A DNA stretch of 64,000 nucleotides from JACPAP01 sp035287045 (GCA_035287045.1 DATECF010000116.1:22531-86530), one strand, 5' to 3'; shown: positions 16,053 through 24,777, numbered from the stretch's first letter. The notes: a model not told the origin generated them from the letters alone. Numbers and translations are program-made.

Positions 16053-17251
16053 CGCTCCATCGCCGGCTGGTCGAGCTGCGGCACGATCTTCACCGGCATC
16101 CCGAGGTGGCGTTCGAAGAGCGCGAAACCGCCAAGCGCCTGGAAGCCGAGCTGGCTCGGCTCAAGCCGGTGGAGCTCAAGCGCGTGGCCGGTACCGGGGT
16201 GATCGCGCGCATCAAGGGCAAGCGGCGCGGGGCGCCTGCGGTCGCCATCCGCGGGGACATTGATGCGCTGCCTATCCAGGAAGCCACCGGGCTGCCGTTC
16301 ACGTCCGAGGTGCCCGGCGTCATGCACGCCTGCGGGCATGATGTGCACGCCACGTGGGCCGTGGGCGCCGCGGCGCTGTTGGCGCGGCAGCCCGCCACCG
16401 GCGACGTCGTGATCCTGCTGCAGCCCGCCGAGGAGACCGGCAAAGGAGCGCTCGCCCTTCTGGAAGCGGGTGCCATCGAAGGGATCGCGGCCATCTTCGG
16501 CGCCCACGTGGACCGGCGGTTCCCGGTTGGCCAGGTGGTGGCGGACGAAGGTTCGTTGGCGGCGGCCGCGGATACGTTCAGGATCGAGCTGATAGGAAGC
16601 GGAGCGCACGCCGCCCGGCCACACGAAGCACGGGACCCCATTGTGGGCGCCGCCGCCGTGATCCAGGCACTTCAAATGATCGTGGCGCGGCGCCTCAATC
16701 CAGCCACGCCGGCGGTGGTCAGCGTCACCACCGTCCACGCCGGGTCGGCGGACAACGTCATTCCCGGGCAGGCGACGCTGACCGGGACCATTCGCACCCT
16801 CGATGCGGGAACGCGGGAACTGGTCCATGCCGAGGTGAAGCGGATCGTGGACCAGACGGCCCGGGCCCAGGCGCTGGACGTCAGGCTGACCCTCGACCTT
16901 GGGCCCCCGCCCATCGTCAACCCGGCGCAGCCGGTCGCGTGGGCCCGCCAGGCCGTGACCCGGGTGCTCGGCGAAGCCGCGCTGGTCCCGCTCGGCTTCA
17001 CCAACATGGCCGGGGAAGATTTCGCCTGGTATCTGGAACACGTCCCCGGGTGTTTCCTGCGGATCGGTGCCCGGGAAGACGGCGGAGACCCGATTCCCGC
17101 CCATTCGCCTCGCTTCTACGCGGCGGACGAGGCGATCTCTGCCGGGGCGGCGGTGCTGGCGGAGGTGGCCCGGGTGGCCTCGGCCGCGCTGGCGGGACCT
17201 CGAGCCTCGGGACGGCACCGCCGGGCGGTTGGCCGGAAACCGGCACGGTAG
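15995..17251 (+). CDS. M20-family amidohydrolase, probable N-succinyl/N-acyl-L-amino acid deacylase
   Basis: This is a metallopeptidase-family amidase (M20D type) expected to release L-amino acid from its N-acyl form. The protein has 418 residues from ATG 15995. The canonical family start (LHRRLVELRHDLHRHPE) begins about residue 20, so a second start at ATG 16043 is equally possible. The first 16-18 residues are translation of an octanucleotide array. Metal and catalytic motifs are VMHACGHDVHA, LQPAEETGKGA and AGEDFAWYLE, and dimerisation-domain residues SGAHAARPHEARDP are present. With the GNAT and racemase genes it completes a D- to L-amino acid conversion set. Confidence 0.9.
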   Translation: MTTPRRRGSTARRHDGMTAALHRRLVELRHDLHRHPEVAFEERETAKRLEAELARLKPVELKRVAGTGVIARIKGKRRGAPAVAIRGDIDALPIQEATGLPFTSEVPGVMHACGHDVHATWAVGAAALLARQPATGDVVILLQPAEETGKGALALLEAGAIEGIAAIFGAHVDRRFPVGQVVADEGSLAAAADTFRIELIGSGAHAARPHEARDPIVGAAAVIQALQMIVARRLNPATPAVVSVTTVHAGSADNVIPGQATLTGTIRTLDAGTRELVHAEVKRIVDQTARAQALDVRLTLDLGPPPIVNPAQPVAWARQAVTRVLGEAALVPLGFTNMAGEDFAWYLEHVPGCFLRIGAREDGGDPIPAHSPRFYAADEAISAGAAVLAEVARVASAALAGPRASGRHRRAVGRKPAR

Positions 17252-17262
17252 GGGGAGGGTCA

Positions 17263-18705
17263 ATGCTCCAGCGAGTGGACGTGGGCCGGATCAGCCTCGA
17301 CACCTACGAGTCGGCCGCCGGTGGCGAGGTGGTCGAGCAGCTCAAGGAGTTGGCCAAGCCGCTGCGCGGGGTGCGCCTTCTCCATGTGAACGCCACGCCC
17401 TACGGCGGGGGGGTGGCGGAGATCCTGCGGGCCGAGGTCCCGCTGCTCCGGGATCTGGGGATCGAGGCGGATTGGCGGATCATCACCGGCGGCGAAGCGT
17501 TCTTCCGGACCACCAAGGCCATCCACAACGGGCTTCAGGGAGCGCCGCAAGACCTGACCGACCGCGATCGCGACGTATTCGTCGAGAATGCCAGGCGCAA
17601 CGCCGAGCTCCTGGAGGCCGAGAGCGATATTCTCTTTATCCACGACCCGCAGCCCGCCGGCATCCTCCAGTACCACGGCAAGGGAACGGCGAAGTGGATC
17701 TGGCGGTGCCACATCGATACGTCGCAGCCAAACCCGAACGTCTGGAGTTTCCTGCGGCCGTTCCTGACCGCCTACGATGCCGCCGTCTTCACGCTGGGCG
17801 GATTCGTTCCGCCCGATCTGCCGATCGAGCGGGTCGAAATCATCCCGCCCGCCATTGACCCGCAGAGCCCCAAGAATCTGGAGCTCACCAACGGCCTGGC
17901 GAACGCCGTGCTCCAGTGGATCGGCGTACGCACCGAACGGCCGCTGATCGCTCAGGTGAGCCGCTTCGATCCATGGAAGGACCCCATGGGGGTCATCCAC
18001 GCGTACCGGATAGCGAAGGCCGAGATCCCCGAGCTCCAGCTCGCGCTGGTGGGCTCCATGGCGCTGGACGACCCCGAGGGATGGGACATCTACAACCAGA
18101 TTCGCGATGAAGGCGCCCGCGACCACGACCTCTTCATCTTCACCAACCTGACGGGCGTGGGAAACATCGAAGTGAACGCCTTCCAACGGATGTCCGACGT
18201 GGTCATCCAGCTTTCGACCCGGGAAGGCTTCGGCCTGGTGGTGTCCGAGACCCTGTGGAAGAACACCCCCGTGATCGCGCGCGCCGTGGGCGGCATCCCG
18301 TTGCAAATGGAGGGAGGAGTCGGCGGCGCGCTGGTGAAGACGGTGGAGGAGTGCGCCGAGTACATCGTCCGGTTTGTCCGGGACAAGAAGACGGCGCAAG
18401 AGCTGGCGGCCAGGGGCCGCGAGCTGGTGCGCGATCGCTTCCTGCTCACGCGCATGATCGCCGACGAGCTCCGCCTGTACCAATCGGTGCTGGGGATGCG
18501 GCGGCCGCGTCCAACACCGGCCGCGATGGCGGGATTGGTGGACGAGGCCCGCTGTCCGGTGTGCGGCCGGGCGGTGGACGCGGACACGGCGCCCACGCTG
18601 ACTCGGGACGGGCGGCGCTATCTGTTTGACGGCCCGGAGTGTCAGGAGCGGTTTCGCGAAGACCCGGAGCGCTTCGCGCGCGGTCACCCCGGCGCGCCTG
18701 CGTGA
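17263..18705 (+). CDS. treT: Trehalose synthase (TreT-type GT4 glycosyltransferase) with C-terminal YHS-like zinc domain
   Basis: TreT transfers glucose from an NDP-glucose to glucose to form trehalose. The protein has 480 residues. Residues 1-415 form a GT-B fold with LLHVNATPYGGGVAEIL, the WRIITGGEAFFRTTKAIHNG block typical of TreT, HDPQPAGI, and SRFDPWKDPMG plus REGFGLVVSE at the donor site. Residues about 425-475 form a short extra domain, CPVCGRAVD...RYLFDGPECQERFREDPE, matching YHS/heavy-metal-binding domains, which is unusual on TreT. GGGGGAGGG precedes ATG 17263. It is followed after 6 bp by a GalT-type gene that could supply the nucleotide sugar. Confidence 0.85.
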   Translation: MLQRVDVGRISLDTYESAAGGEVVEQLKELAKPLRGVRLLHVNATPYGGGVAEILRAEVPLLRDLGIEADWRIITGGEAFFRTTKAIHNGLQGAPQDLTDRDRDVFVENARRNAELLEAESDILFIHDPQPAGILQYHGKGTAKWIWRCHIDTSQPNPNVWSFLRPFLTAYDAAVFTLGGFVPPDLPIERVEIIPPAIDPQSPKNLELTNGLANAVLQWIGVRTERPLIAQVSRFDPWKDPMGVIHAYRIAKAEIPELQLALVGSMALDDPEGWDIYNQIRDEGARDHDLFIFTNLTGVGNIEVNAFQRMSDVVIQLSTREGFGLVVSETLWKNTPVIARAVGGIPLQMEGGVGGALVKTVEECAEYIVRFVRDKKTAQELAARGRELVRDRFLLTRMIADELRLYQSVLGMRRPRPTPAAMAGLVDEARCPVCGRAVDADTAPTLTRDGRRYLFDGPECQERFREDPERFARGHPGAPA

Positions 18706-18711
18706 CCGGCG

Positions 18712-19713
18712 GTGCCTGAGCTTCGCCGGGACCCAACCACCGGGACGTGGACCATCCTCGCGGTGGAGCGCGCCGCCCGCCCCGGCGGCCGCCCGCAGAG
18801 CCCTCCGCCCCCGCCGGACGAGGACCACCTCGCCAGCTGCCCCTTCTGCCCGGGCAACGAAGATCAGACGCCGCCCGAGATCTTTCGGCTACCGCCTGGT
18901 GCGGCCCGCTGGTCGGTGCGGGTCGTACCCAACAAGTATCCAGCGCTGACCCCCGACGCCGACCAGCGCGTGACCCACCGGCAGGACTTGCTATGCAGCC
19001 TGCCCGGCCGAGGCCACCACGAGGTGATCATCGAAGGACCCCGGCACCGCCCCACCGCGGCCCCGCGGGAGGCCGAGACGCTCCGCGATGTCTTCCTGGC
19101 GGCCCGCGAACGCGGTCGGGCGTTCTCGACCGACCCGGCGCTCCGACACGTTGCGCTGTTCAAGAACCATGGCCCGGCGGGTGGCGCATCGCTGGCGCAC
19201 CCCCACTGGCAGCTGGTGGCGTTGCCCGTGATTCCTCCGGCCGTCGCCCGGGAGTTCCAGATCGCGGCCGAGTATCGCGAAGCCCATGGACGGGCGATGC
19301 TGGAGGATCTGGTGAGCCTGGAGCTCGAGAGTGAAACCCGCGTCGTCGAGATCACCGACGAGTTCGCCGTCCTGGCAGCGTACGCCCCACAGTGGACCGG
19401 CGAGACCTGGATTGTGCCGCGTGCCCCGGTGGCCGGCCTGCAACACCTGGACGACGCCGGCCTCGATGCCCTTGCCGGGACGCTCTGGCGCACCCTGCGC
19501 CGCGTGGCGGGAGCACTGGACGAGCCGGCCCTGAACGTGGTCGTCCATTCCGCCCCGTTGGGTGTCGGGGCGGCGAGTGAGGCTTTCCGGTGGCATGTGC
19601 GCCTTCAGCCGCGACTCGGCACGCCAGCGGGATTCGAGCTGGGCTCGGGTGTCGCAGTCGTGACGCTGGCCCCCGAGGCCGCCGCCGAAGCCTTCAGGCG
19701 CCAGCCGCTGTGA
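18712..19713 (+). CDS. galT: GalT-family (HIT superfamily) hexose-1-phosphate nucleotidyltransferase
   Basis: The 333-residue protein matches galactose-1-phosphate uridylyltransferases: zinc-type Cys pair SCPFCPG (43 and 46), GHHEVIIEGPRH, FKNHGPAGGASLAHPHWQL (catalytic HPH, about 160-162), and GETWIVPR. The residue after HPH is Trp where classical GalT has Gly. GalT relatives of this kind include ADP-glucose phosphorylases, so the true substrate may be ADP- or UDP-glucose metabolism rather than galactose. GTG 18712 starts 6 bp after treT, suggesting the two act together on an NDP-glucose pool for trehalose. Confidence 0.85.
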   Translation: MPELRRDPTTGTWTILAVERAARPGGRPQSPPPPPDEDHLASCPFCPGNEDQTPPEIFRLPPGAARWSVRVVPNKYPALTPDADQRVTHRQDLLCSLPGRGHHEVIIEGPRHRPTAAPREAETLRDVFLAARERGRAFSTDPALRHVALFKNHGPAGGASLAHPHWQLVALPVIPPAVAREFQIAAEYREAHGRAMLEDLVSLELESETRVVEITDEFAVLAAYAPQWTGETWIVPRAPVAGLQHLDDAGLDALAGTLWRTLRRVAGALDEPALNVVVHSAPLGVGAASEAFRWHVRLQPRLGTPAGFELGSGVAVVTLAPEAAAEAFRRQPL

Positions 19714-19745
19714 CGTACCCGCTGGCCGGTTGCTCGCTGCTCGCC

Positions 19746-20237
19746 TTACCGGGTCGCGACCAGACGTTGCCGGGTATACGGGATGAGTCCGCCGGCGTTG
19801 ATGATTTCCTGACGCGACGGCGGGAGCGACACCACCGGATCCCGCTTCCCCGTCCTCAGATTCACGACCTCCGCCGCATCCACCTCGAGGTTGTCGCCCA
19901 CCGATGCGTCCAGGGTGGGGCACGTGACGACGCGCAGCCCCAGGTTGATCGCATTCTGGAGAAAGATCCGCGCGAAGCCCCGGGCCATGATCGTCAGGTC
20001 ATACCCCTTGAGGCAGGAGACCGCCTGTTCGCGGGACGACCCACACCCAAAATTCCTTCCGGCGACGACGATGCTGCCCGGCGGAATCTCCTGAGCCTTG
20101 AGCTGTCCATTGAAGGCGGCGTCATCGGCGAACGCGAATAGCGGGGTCTCGGTCGGAAGGACCGTCGCCATGTACCGTCCCGGGTAGATCACGTCGGTCG
20201 AGATGTCGTCACCCAGCGTATAGACCACCGTCGCCAT
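19746..20237 (-). CDS. leuD: 3-isopropylmalate/2-methylmalate dehydratase-family small subunit
   Basis: This is the swivel-domain subunit that pairs with the large subunit encoded just upstream to form an aconitase-type hydro-lyase. The protein has 163 residues; the ATG at 20237 gives MATVVYTLGDDISTDVIYPG, matching the family start, with GGGGAGGG upstream inside leuC. The substrate loop is GRNFGCGSSREQAV (residues about 60-73). It is the short archaeal/LeuD2-like type. It is the last gene of a five-gene minus-strand unit with a CoA-transferase and a lyase, so the substrate may be a branched dicarboxylate such as citramalate rather than isopropylmalate. Confidence 0.88.
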   Translation of the reverse strand: MATVVYTLGDDISTDVIYPGRYMATVLPTETPLFAFADDAAFNGQLKAQEIPPGSIVVAGRNFGCGSSREQAVSCLKGYDLTIMARGFARIFLQNAINLGLRVVTCPTLDASVGDNLEVDAAEVVNLRTGKRDPVVSLPPSRQEIINAGGLIPYTRQRLVATR

Positions 20238-20238
20238 G

Positions 20239-21537
20239 TCAGTGCCCTCCCCGGCCAATTCGGGGATCGGTGATCACCCCCGTCACCGCCGAGGCGGCCG
20301 CGACCGCCGGCGAGCAGAGATAGACCTCGGACCTGGGGTTGCCCATCCGCCCCTTGAAGTTCCGGTTGGTGGTGGAGAGGGCGACTTCACCGTCTCCCAG
20401 CGCGCCCTCATGCACCCCCAGGCACGGCCCGCAACCGGAGTTCATGACCACCGCCCCCGCTTGCATCAAGGTCCCGACGTAGCCGTGCTCGATCGCCTGC
20501 CGGTAGATCCTGGTGGACGCCGGGAAAACCAGCATCCGGGTGCCGGCCGCCACCTTCCGGCCCTCGAGAAACCGCGCGGCGACGGCCAGGTCGTCCAGCC
20601 GGCCATTGGTGCAGGAGCCGATCACGACCTGGTGCACCCGCCGCCCCGCCACCTCCGCGACCGGACGCACGTTGTCCACGGTGTGCGGGCAGGCGATCTG
20701 CGGCCCGAGGCCGGACACATCCACCTCGATCGTTCGCTCGTACGCCGCGTCCTCATCCGGCAGCACCGGCTGCACGGCCTCGGTAACGCCGGCCTCGCCC
20801 CGCAGATACCGCCCCGTCTCATCATCCGCCGGGACGATCCCGGACGTCGCTCCCGCCTCCACCGACATATTGCACAACGTGAGCCGGCCCGACGTGGACA
20901 TCCGGCGGACGGCGTCGCCGTGGAACTCCAGCACCCGGAAGTTGGCGCCTTCCGCTGTCAGCTCACCGATGAGTCTCAGGATCAGGTCCTTGGAGCCCAC
21001 ACCGTCTTGGAAGGTCCCCCGTACCACCACCTTGATGGTGTGCGGGACCTCTACGTTCAGCACGGTGCCCAACGCCCATACGCTGGCCATCTCCGTGGCG
21101 CCGATGCCGAACGCGAAGGCACCGAGAGCCCCGTGGCTGGTGGTGTGGGAATCGGTGCCGACGACGACGGCGCCGGGCCGCACGTAGCCGTTCTCCGGGA
21201 GGACCTGATGACAGATCCCCCCCACGTCGCCGCGGATGTCGTGGAAGCGCGCGATCTGGTGCGCCGTCACGAACTCGCGGACCATCTTCTGGTTGCTCGC
21301 GGTCTTGGACGATTCCGCGGGGACCCGATGGTCGAAGACGATCACCACCCGGCCCGGATCCCAAATCCTCGGTGTGAGCCCGGTCCCGGCATATACGTCC
21401 AGGAACTGGTTGACGACCAGCGCCGCGTTTTCGTGCGACATCGCCAGGTCCACCCGCGGTTCCACCACGTCACCCACCGCCACCGCCGGCAGACCCGACG
21501 CGCGGGCGAGGATCTTCTGCACCACCGTCATGCCCAT
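20239..21537 (-). CDS. leuC: 3-isopropylmalate/homoaconitate-type dehydratase large subunit
   Basis: This is a [4Fe-4S] hydro-lyase subunit of 432 residues, the short LeuC2/HacA-like class also used for citramalate, dimethylmalate or homoaconitate. Cluster ligands are visible in IGSCTNGR and NSGCGPCLG. Other family blocks are DHRVPAESSKTA, GTDSHTTSHGALGAFAFGIG and FPASTRIY. It begins 2 bp after the CaiB-type gene, and its stop is 1 bp before the small-subunit ATG. No leuA is in the window, and leucine synthesis is not required by the context. Confidence 0.9.
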   Translation of the reverse strand: MGMTVVQKILARASGLPAVAVGDVVEPRVDLAMSHENAALVVNQFLDVYAGTGLTPRIWDPGRVVIVFDHRVPAESSKTASNQKMVREFVTAHQIARFHDIRGDVGGICHQVLPENGYVRPGAVVVGTDSHTTSHGALGAFAFGIGATEMASVWALGTVLNVEVPHTIKVVVRGTFQDGVGSKDLILRLIGELTAEGANFRVLEFHGDAVRRMSTSGRLTLCNMSVEAGATSGIVPADDETGRYLRGEAGVTEAVQPVLPDEDAAYERTIEVDVSGLGPQIACPHTVDNVRPVAEVAGRRVHQVVIGSCTNGRLDDLAVAARFLEGRKVAAGTRMLVFPASTRIYRQAIEHGYVGTLMQAGAVVMNSGCGPCLGVHEGALGDGEVALSTTNRNFKGRMGNPRSEVYLCSPAVAAASAVTGVITDPRIGRGGH

Positions 21538-21539
21538 GA

Positions 21540-22739
21540 TTACACCACCCCCTTCGCCCGCAGTGCGGCCACCTCATCCCGCGAGATGCCCAGCGTGCCC
21601 AGGACCGCCGCCGTGTCGGCTCCAAGACGCGGCGGCGGCCCGCCGATGGCCCCGGGCGTCCTGGCGAACTTCGCGGTCAGCCCGAACAACCTCACCGGTC
21701 CCACGCCCTCCACTGGAACCTCCGTGAGCACGGCGCGGTGCTCCGCCTGGGGCTGACCCAGCGCCGCCTCGAGACTCAGGATCGCGCCACTGGGAACGTC
21801 CCTCGTGTTGAGCAACTCCACCCACTCGGCCGTGGGACGCTCCACCAACTTCGCCTCAATGAGGGGCGTCAGCGCCTTGCGGTTCCTTTTACGGGTGTCA
21901 CGCTTCTGGAAACGCGGATCGGTCTTCAGCTCCGGCACGCCCAACACCTCGCACAGGGCCTCCCACTGCTCCTGCTTGTTCGCGGCGATGTTGATGTAGC
22001 CGTCCTTGGTGCGAAACGTCCCCGACGGCGCGGCGGTGAAATTGTCGTTCCCCAACGGCACCGGCTGCTGCCCGCCGATCAGGAGATTCGCCGCCACCCA
22101 CCCCATGAGCGGCATGATCGAGTCCAGCATCGCCACGTCAATGAACTGACCCTCGCCGGTCCGCTCGCGGTGGTACAGCGCCGCCATGATGGCGAACGCC
22201 GCGTTGAGCCCGCCCACGGTGTCGCACACCGGGAACCCGCAGCGCAGGGGGTTGAGGCGCTCGTCCCCGTTGATGGCCATCACCCCGCTCAGCCCCTGGA
22301 TGATCTGGTCGTACGCCGGCTTCAGGGCGTCCGGGCCGGTCTGCCCGAACCCCGAGATGGCGCAGTAGATGAGCCGCGCGTTGATGGCCGCCAACGTGTC
22401 GTAGCCCAGCCCCAGGCGGGGCATCACGTCGGGGCGGAAATTTTCCACCAGGACGTCGGCCGTCCGGACCAGGCGTTGGAAGATCTCTTTGCCCTCCGGG
22501 TTCTTGGTGTTCAGCGTCAGCGACTTCTTGTTGGCGTTCTGCGCCAGGAAGCTGGTCCCCATCAGCTGATCGTTCAGCTCGGGACAGACCCCGAGCTTGC
22601 GAGCCAGGTCGCCGTCCTTGGGGTTCTCGATCTTGATGACCTCGGCGCCCAGGAGCGCCAGGTGCAAGGTGGCGAACGGGCCAGCCAGGACGTTGGTGAG
22701 GTCGAGCACGCGGATACCTTCCAGCAGCGCGCGGCTCAT
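21540..22739 (-). CDS. CaiB/BaiF family (class III) CoA-transferase
   Basis: This transfers CoA between carboxylic acids, such as succinyl-CoA to a dicarboxylate. The 399-residue protein starts at ATG 22739, overlapping the lyase stop as ATGA. Family features are RVLDLTNVLAGPFAT, GAEVIKIENPKDGDLAR, the catalytic aspartate region FPVCDTVGGLNAAFAIMAAL (Asp near 167), and GYINIAANKQEQW. A much longer open frame runs upstream through the lyase gene in another frame and is an artefact. Between a lyase and LeuCD, activation of a citramalate- or methylmalate-like acid is the most natural role. The acid itself is not determined. Confidence 0.88.
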   Translation of the reverse strand: MSRALLEGIRVLDLTNVLAGPFATLHLALLGAEVIKIENPKDGDLARKLGVCPELNDQLMGTSFLAQNANKKSLTLNTKNPEGKEIFQRLVRTADVLVENFRPDVMPRLGLGYDTLAAINARLIYCAISGFGQTGPDALKPAYDQIIQGLSGVMAINGDERLNPLRCGFPVCDTVGGLNAAFAIMAALYHRERTGEGQFIDVAMLDSIMPLMGWVAANLLIGGQQPVPLGNDNFTAAPSGTFRTKDGYINIAANKQEQWEALCEVLGVPELKTDPRFQKRDTRKRNRKALTPLIEAKLVERPTAEWVELLNTRDVPSGAILSLEAALGQPQAEHRAVLTEVPVEGVGPVRLFGLTAKFARTPGAIGGPPPRLGADTAAVLGTLGISRDEVAALRAKGVV

Positions 22740-23647
22740 GCGGCTCCCTGGGCCGGAACCGGTCCGGTCTTGTACACGTAACCGGGCAGGTCGCGGCCGA
22801 AGTGCTCGGCCACGCATCGGGCCACGGTAATGAGACGAGCCAGATCCATGTCGTGCCGCAAACCCTGACGCTGCAGCGCATGGACCAGGTCTTCGGTCGC
22901 CACGTTGCCTGCTGCCACCTTGGTGAACGGGCAACCCCCGAGGCCGGCGAACGAAGTCTCGAATGACGTCACGCCAACCCTCAGGGCCGCGAACACGTTG
23001 GCCATGCCCAGGCCGTAGGTGTTGTGGAAGTGGCAGGTGCATTCGACGCCGGGCTCGAGCCGCAGCACCTCGCTGAAGAGTCGCTCCACCTGCGCGGGAT
23101 TGGCGTGCCCCGCGGTGTCGGCCAGGCTGACGCTCCGTAACCCGGCCTCGAGATACGCGCGCACCATTCCCAGAACGCGTTCCTGTGGTACCGGACCCTC
23201 GAACCCGCAGCCGAACGCCGACTGCACCGACACCTGCACCCGCTTGCCGGCCGCTGCGGCCTGTTTCGCCGCGGCCACGATCCGCGAGGTCGCCTCCCCG
23301 GTACCCATTCCGGCGTTCCTCCGGCTGTGGGTCTCGCTGGCGGAGGCGCCCAGACAGAACATCTCCACGCCGCAGGCGAGCCCCCGCTCCAGGCCTTTCT
23401 CGTTGAGCACCAGGCCGGACAGCACGACGGCCGACCGCTTGTCCCGGGTCAGCCGGCGAAACAGCTCGTCCGTATCCGCCATCTGCGGGACCTTCTCCGG
23501 ACGGACGAACGAGCCGACCTGGACGATGTCCACGCCCGCCGCCATGGAAAGGCGAATCCATTCCTCTTTTTGGTCGGTGGGTGGGGGTACCTTCTCCATT
23601 TGAAGCCCGTCACGGGGACCCACCTCGTGAATCACGATGCGCTGCAT
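22736..23647 (-). CDS. HMG-CoA lyase-family (HMGL-like) acyl-CoA lyase
   Basis: This is a TIM-barrel retro-aldol lyase cleaving 3-hydroxy-3-methyl acyl-CoA thioesters. The protein has 303 residues. Catalytic and metal residues are visible: EVGPRDGLQ (Arg-Asp at the N-terminus), CHFHNTYG (HxH metal site) and the signature cysteine loop AGLGGCPFTKVAAGN. In this family (R)-citramalyl-CoA lyases occur next to CaiB CoA-transferases, as in Chloroflexus. The order lyase-transferase-LeuCD here therefore argues for citramalyl-CoA or a related substrate rather than leucine catabolism, where acyl-CoA dehydrogenase and carboxylase genes would be expected and are absent. Confidence 0.88.
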   Translation of the reverse strand: MQRIVIHEVGPRDGLQMEKVPPPTDQKEEWIRLSMAAGVDIVQVGSFVRPEKVPQMADTDELFRRLTRDKRSAVVLSGLVLNEKGLERGLACGVEMFCLGASASETHSRRNAGMGTGEATSRIVAAAKQAAAAGKRVQVSVQSAFGCGFEGPVPQERVLGMVRAYLEAGLRSVSLADTAGHANPAQVERLFSEVLRLEPGVECTCHFHNTYGLGMANVFAALRVGVTSFETSFAGLGGCPFTKVAAGNVATEDLVHALQRQGLRHDMDLARLITVARCVAEHFGRDLPGYVYKTGPVPAQGAA

Positions 23648-23656
23648 GGCTCCCCT

Positions 23657-24775
23657 CTAGAGCTTCGCCGCCACCGCGCAGCCTATGTCCACGGTGGAGC
23701 TGGTGCCGCCCATATCGTAGGTGCGCACCAGACCTTCGCGAATCACCCGGGCCACCGCGCCCTCCACGGCCTGTGCCTTCTCCCGCTCACCCAGCCAGTC
23801 GAGCATCATCTTGGCCGCGAGGATGGTGGCGATGGGATTCACCTTGTGCTGCCCGGCATACTTGGGCGCGGAGCCGTGACTGGGCTCGAACACCGCGAGC
23901 CGGTCGCCGATGTTGCCGGAGCAACCGAACCCCAGGCCGCCCACCATCTGGGCGCACAGGTCCGAGATGATGTCCCCGTAGAGGTTGGGCGCCACCAGCA
24001 CGTCGTAGTTGAAGGGGTTCTTGAGCAGCCACATCGCCATGGCGTCAATGTTGGCGTCGTCCACCTGGATCTCGGGGAACTCCGCGGCCACGGCGCGCGC
24101 CGTCTCCAGGAACAAGCCGTCGGTGGCGCGCACCACGTTCGCCTTGTGCACGATGGTGACCTTCTTCCGGCGGTGCTCCCGCGCGAACTGGAACGCCGCG
24201 CGCGCGATCCGCTCCGACCCGGCACGGGTGTTGATCTTGCAGGAGATCGCGTATTGGTCGCCCGGCAGTTTGGCGAAGGGCACGAACGGCTTGGCCAGAC
24301 GCGCGAGCGTGTCCCCGAGCTCCCTGGGAACGGGACCGAATTCGACGCCGGCATACAGATCCTCGGTGTTCTCCCGAAACACGACGAGATCGATGCCTTC
24401 CTTGAAGTTCAGCGGGTTGCCGGGGTAGGCCTTGCATGGGCGGAGGCAGGTGTAGAGATCGAACATCTGGCGCATCCGGACGATCGGCGAGCGGTAGGTG
24501 AGGCCGCTGTCTCGCAGCTCCGGCGCCAGCTCGGCGGCGGCGGCCTTGACCGGCTTGGACGTGATGGCGCCGAACAGGGCGGCGTCCACGTTCTTGAGCA
24601 GATCCACCGTGCGGGCCGGGAAGGCGTCGCCCTCGCGGCACCAGAAGTCCCACCCGATGTCGCCGTGCAGGTACTCGGCGTCCAGGTCGAGGCCATCCAG
24701 CACGATCCTGGTGGCGTCGAGCACCTCCACGCCGACCCCGTCTCCGGGCAGCCAGGCGATCCGATACGTGGCCAT
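23657..24775 (-). CDS. Isocitrate/isopropylmalate dehydrogenase-family enzyme
   Basis: This is an NAD(P)-dependent beta-decarboxylating dehydrogenase of 372 residues. It has the nucleotide-site start RIAWLPGDGVGVEV, substrate motif RSPIVRMRQMFDLYTCLRP, FRENTEDLYAGVEF, VHKANVVRATDGLF, and the metal/NAD region NLYGDIISDLCAQMVGG and EPSHGSAPKYAG. The RENTEDLYAG block is IDH/homoisocitrate-like rather than LeuB-like, and the substrate helix differs from standard IDH, so it may act on a methylmalate-type acid. It is the first gene of the five-gene unit. GAGGAG lies 5 nt before ATG 24775 but is buried in a hairpin (24778-24813). Confidence 0.88.
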   Translation of the reverse strand: MATYRIAWLPGDGVGVEVLDATRIVLDGLDLDAEYLHGDIGWDFWCREGDAFPARTVDLLKNVDAALFGAITSKPVKAAAAELAPELRDSGLTYRSPIVRMRQMFDLYTCLRPCKAYPGNPLNFKEGIDLVVFRENTEDLYAGVEFGPVPRELGDTLARLAKPFVPFAKLPGDQYAISCKINTRAGSERIARAAFQFAREHRRKKVTIVHKANVVRATDGLFLETARAVAAEFPEIQVDDANIDAMAMWLLKNPFNYDVLVAPNLYGDIISDLCAQMVGGLGFGCSGNIGDRLAVFEPSHGSAPKYAGQHKVNPIATILAAKMMLDWLGEREKAQAVEGAVARVIREGLVRTYDMGGTSSTVDIGCAVAAKL

Positions 24776-24777
24776 GC

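Noticed and set aside
20239..21537. Canonical leucine-biosynthesis leuC
   Set aside because: No leuA or leuB in context and neighbours are CoA-transferase and lyase genes; kept only as a family name, not a pathway claim.
22740..23561. Upstream extension of the CoA-transferase frame to 673 codons
   Set aside because: It overlaps the HMGL-like lyase gene out of frame; ATG 22739 gives the conserved N-terminus.
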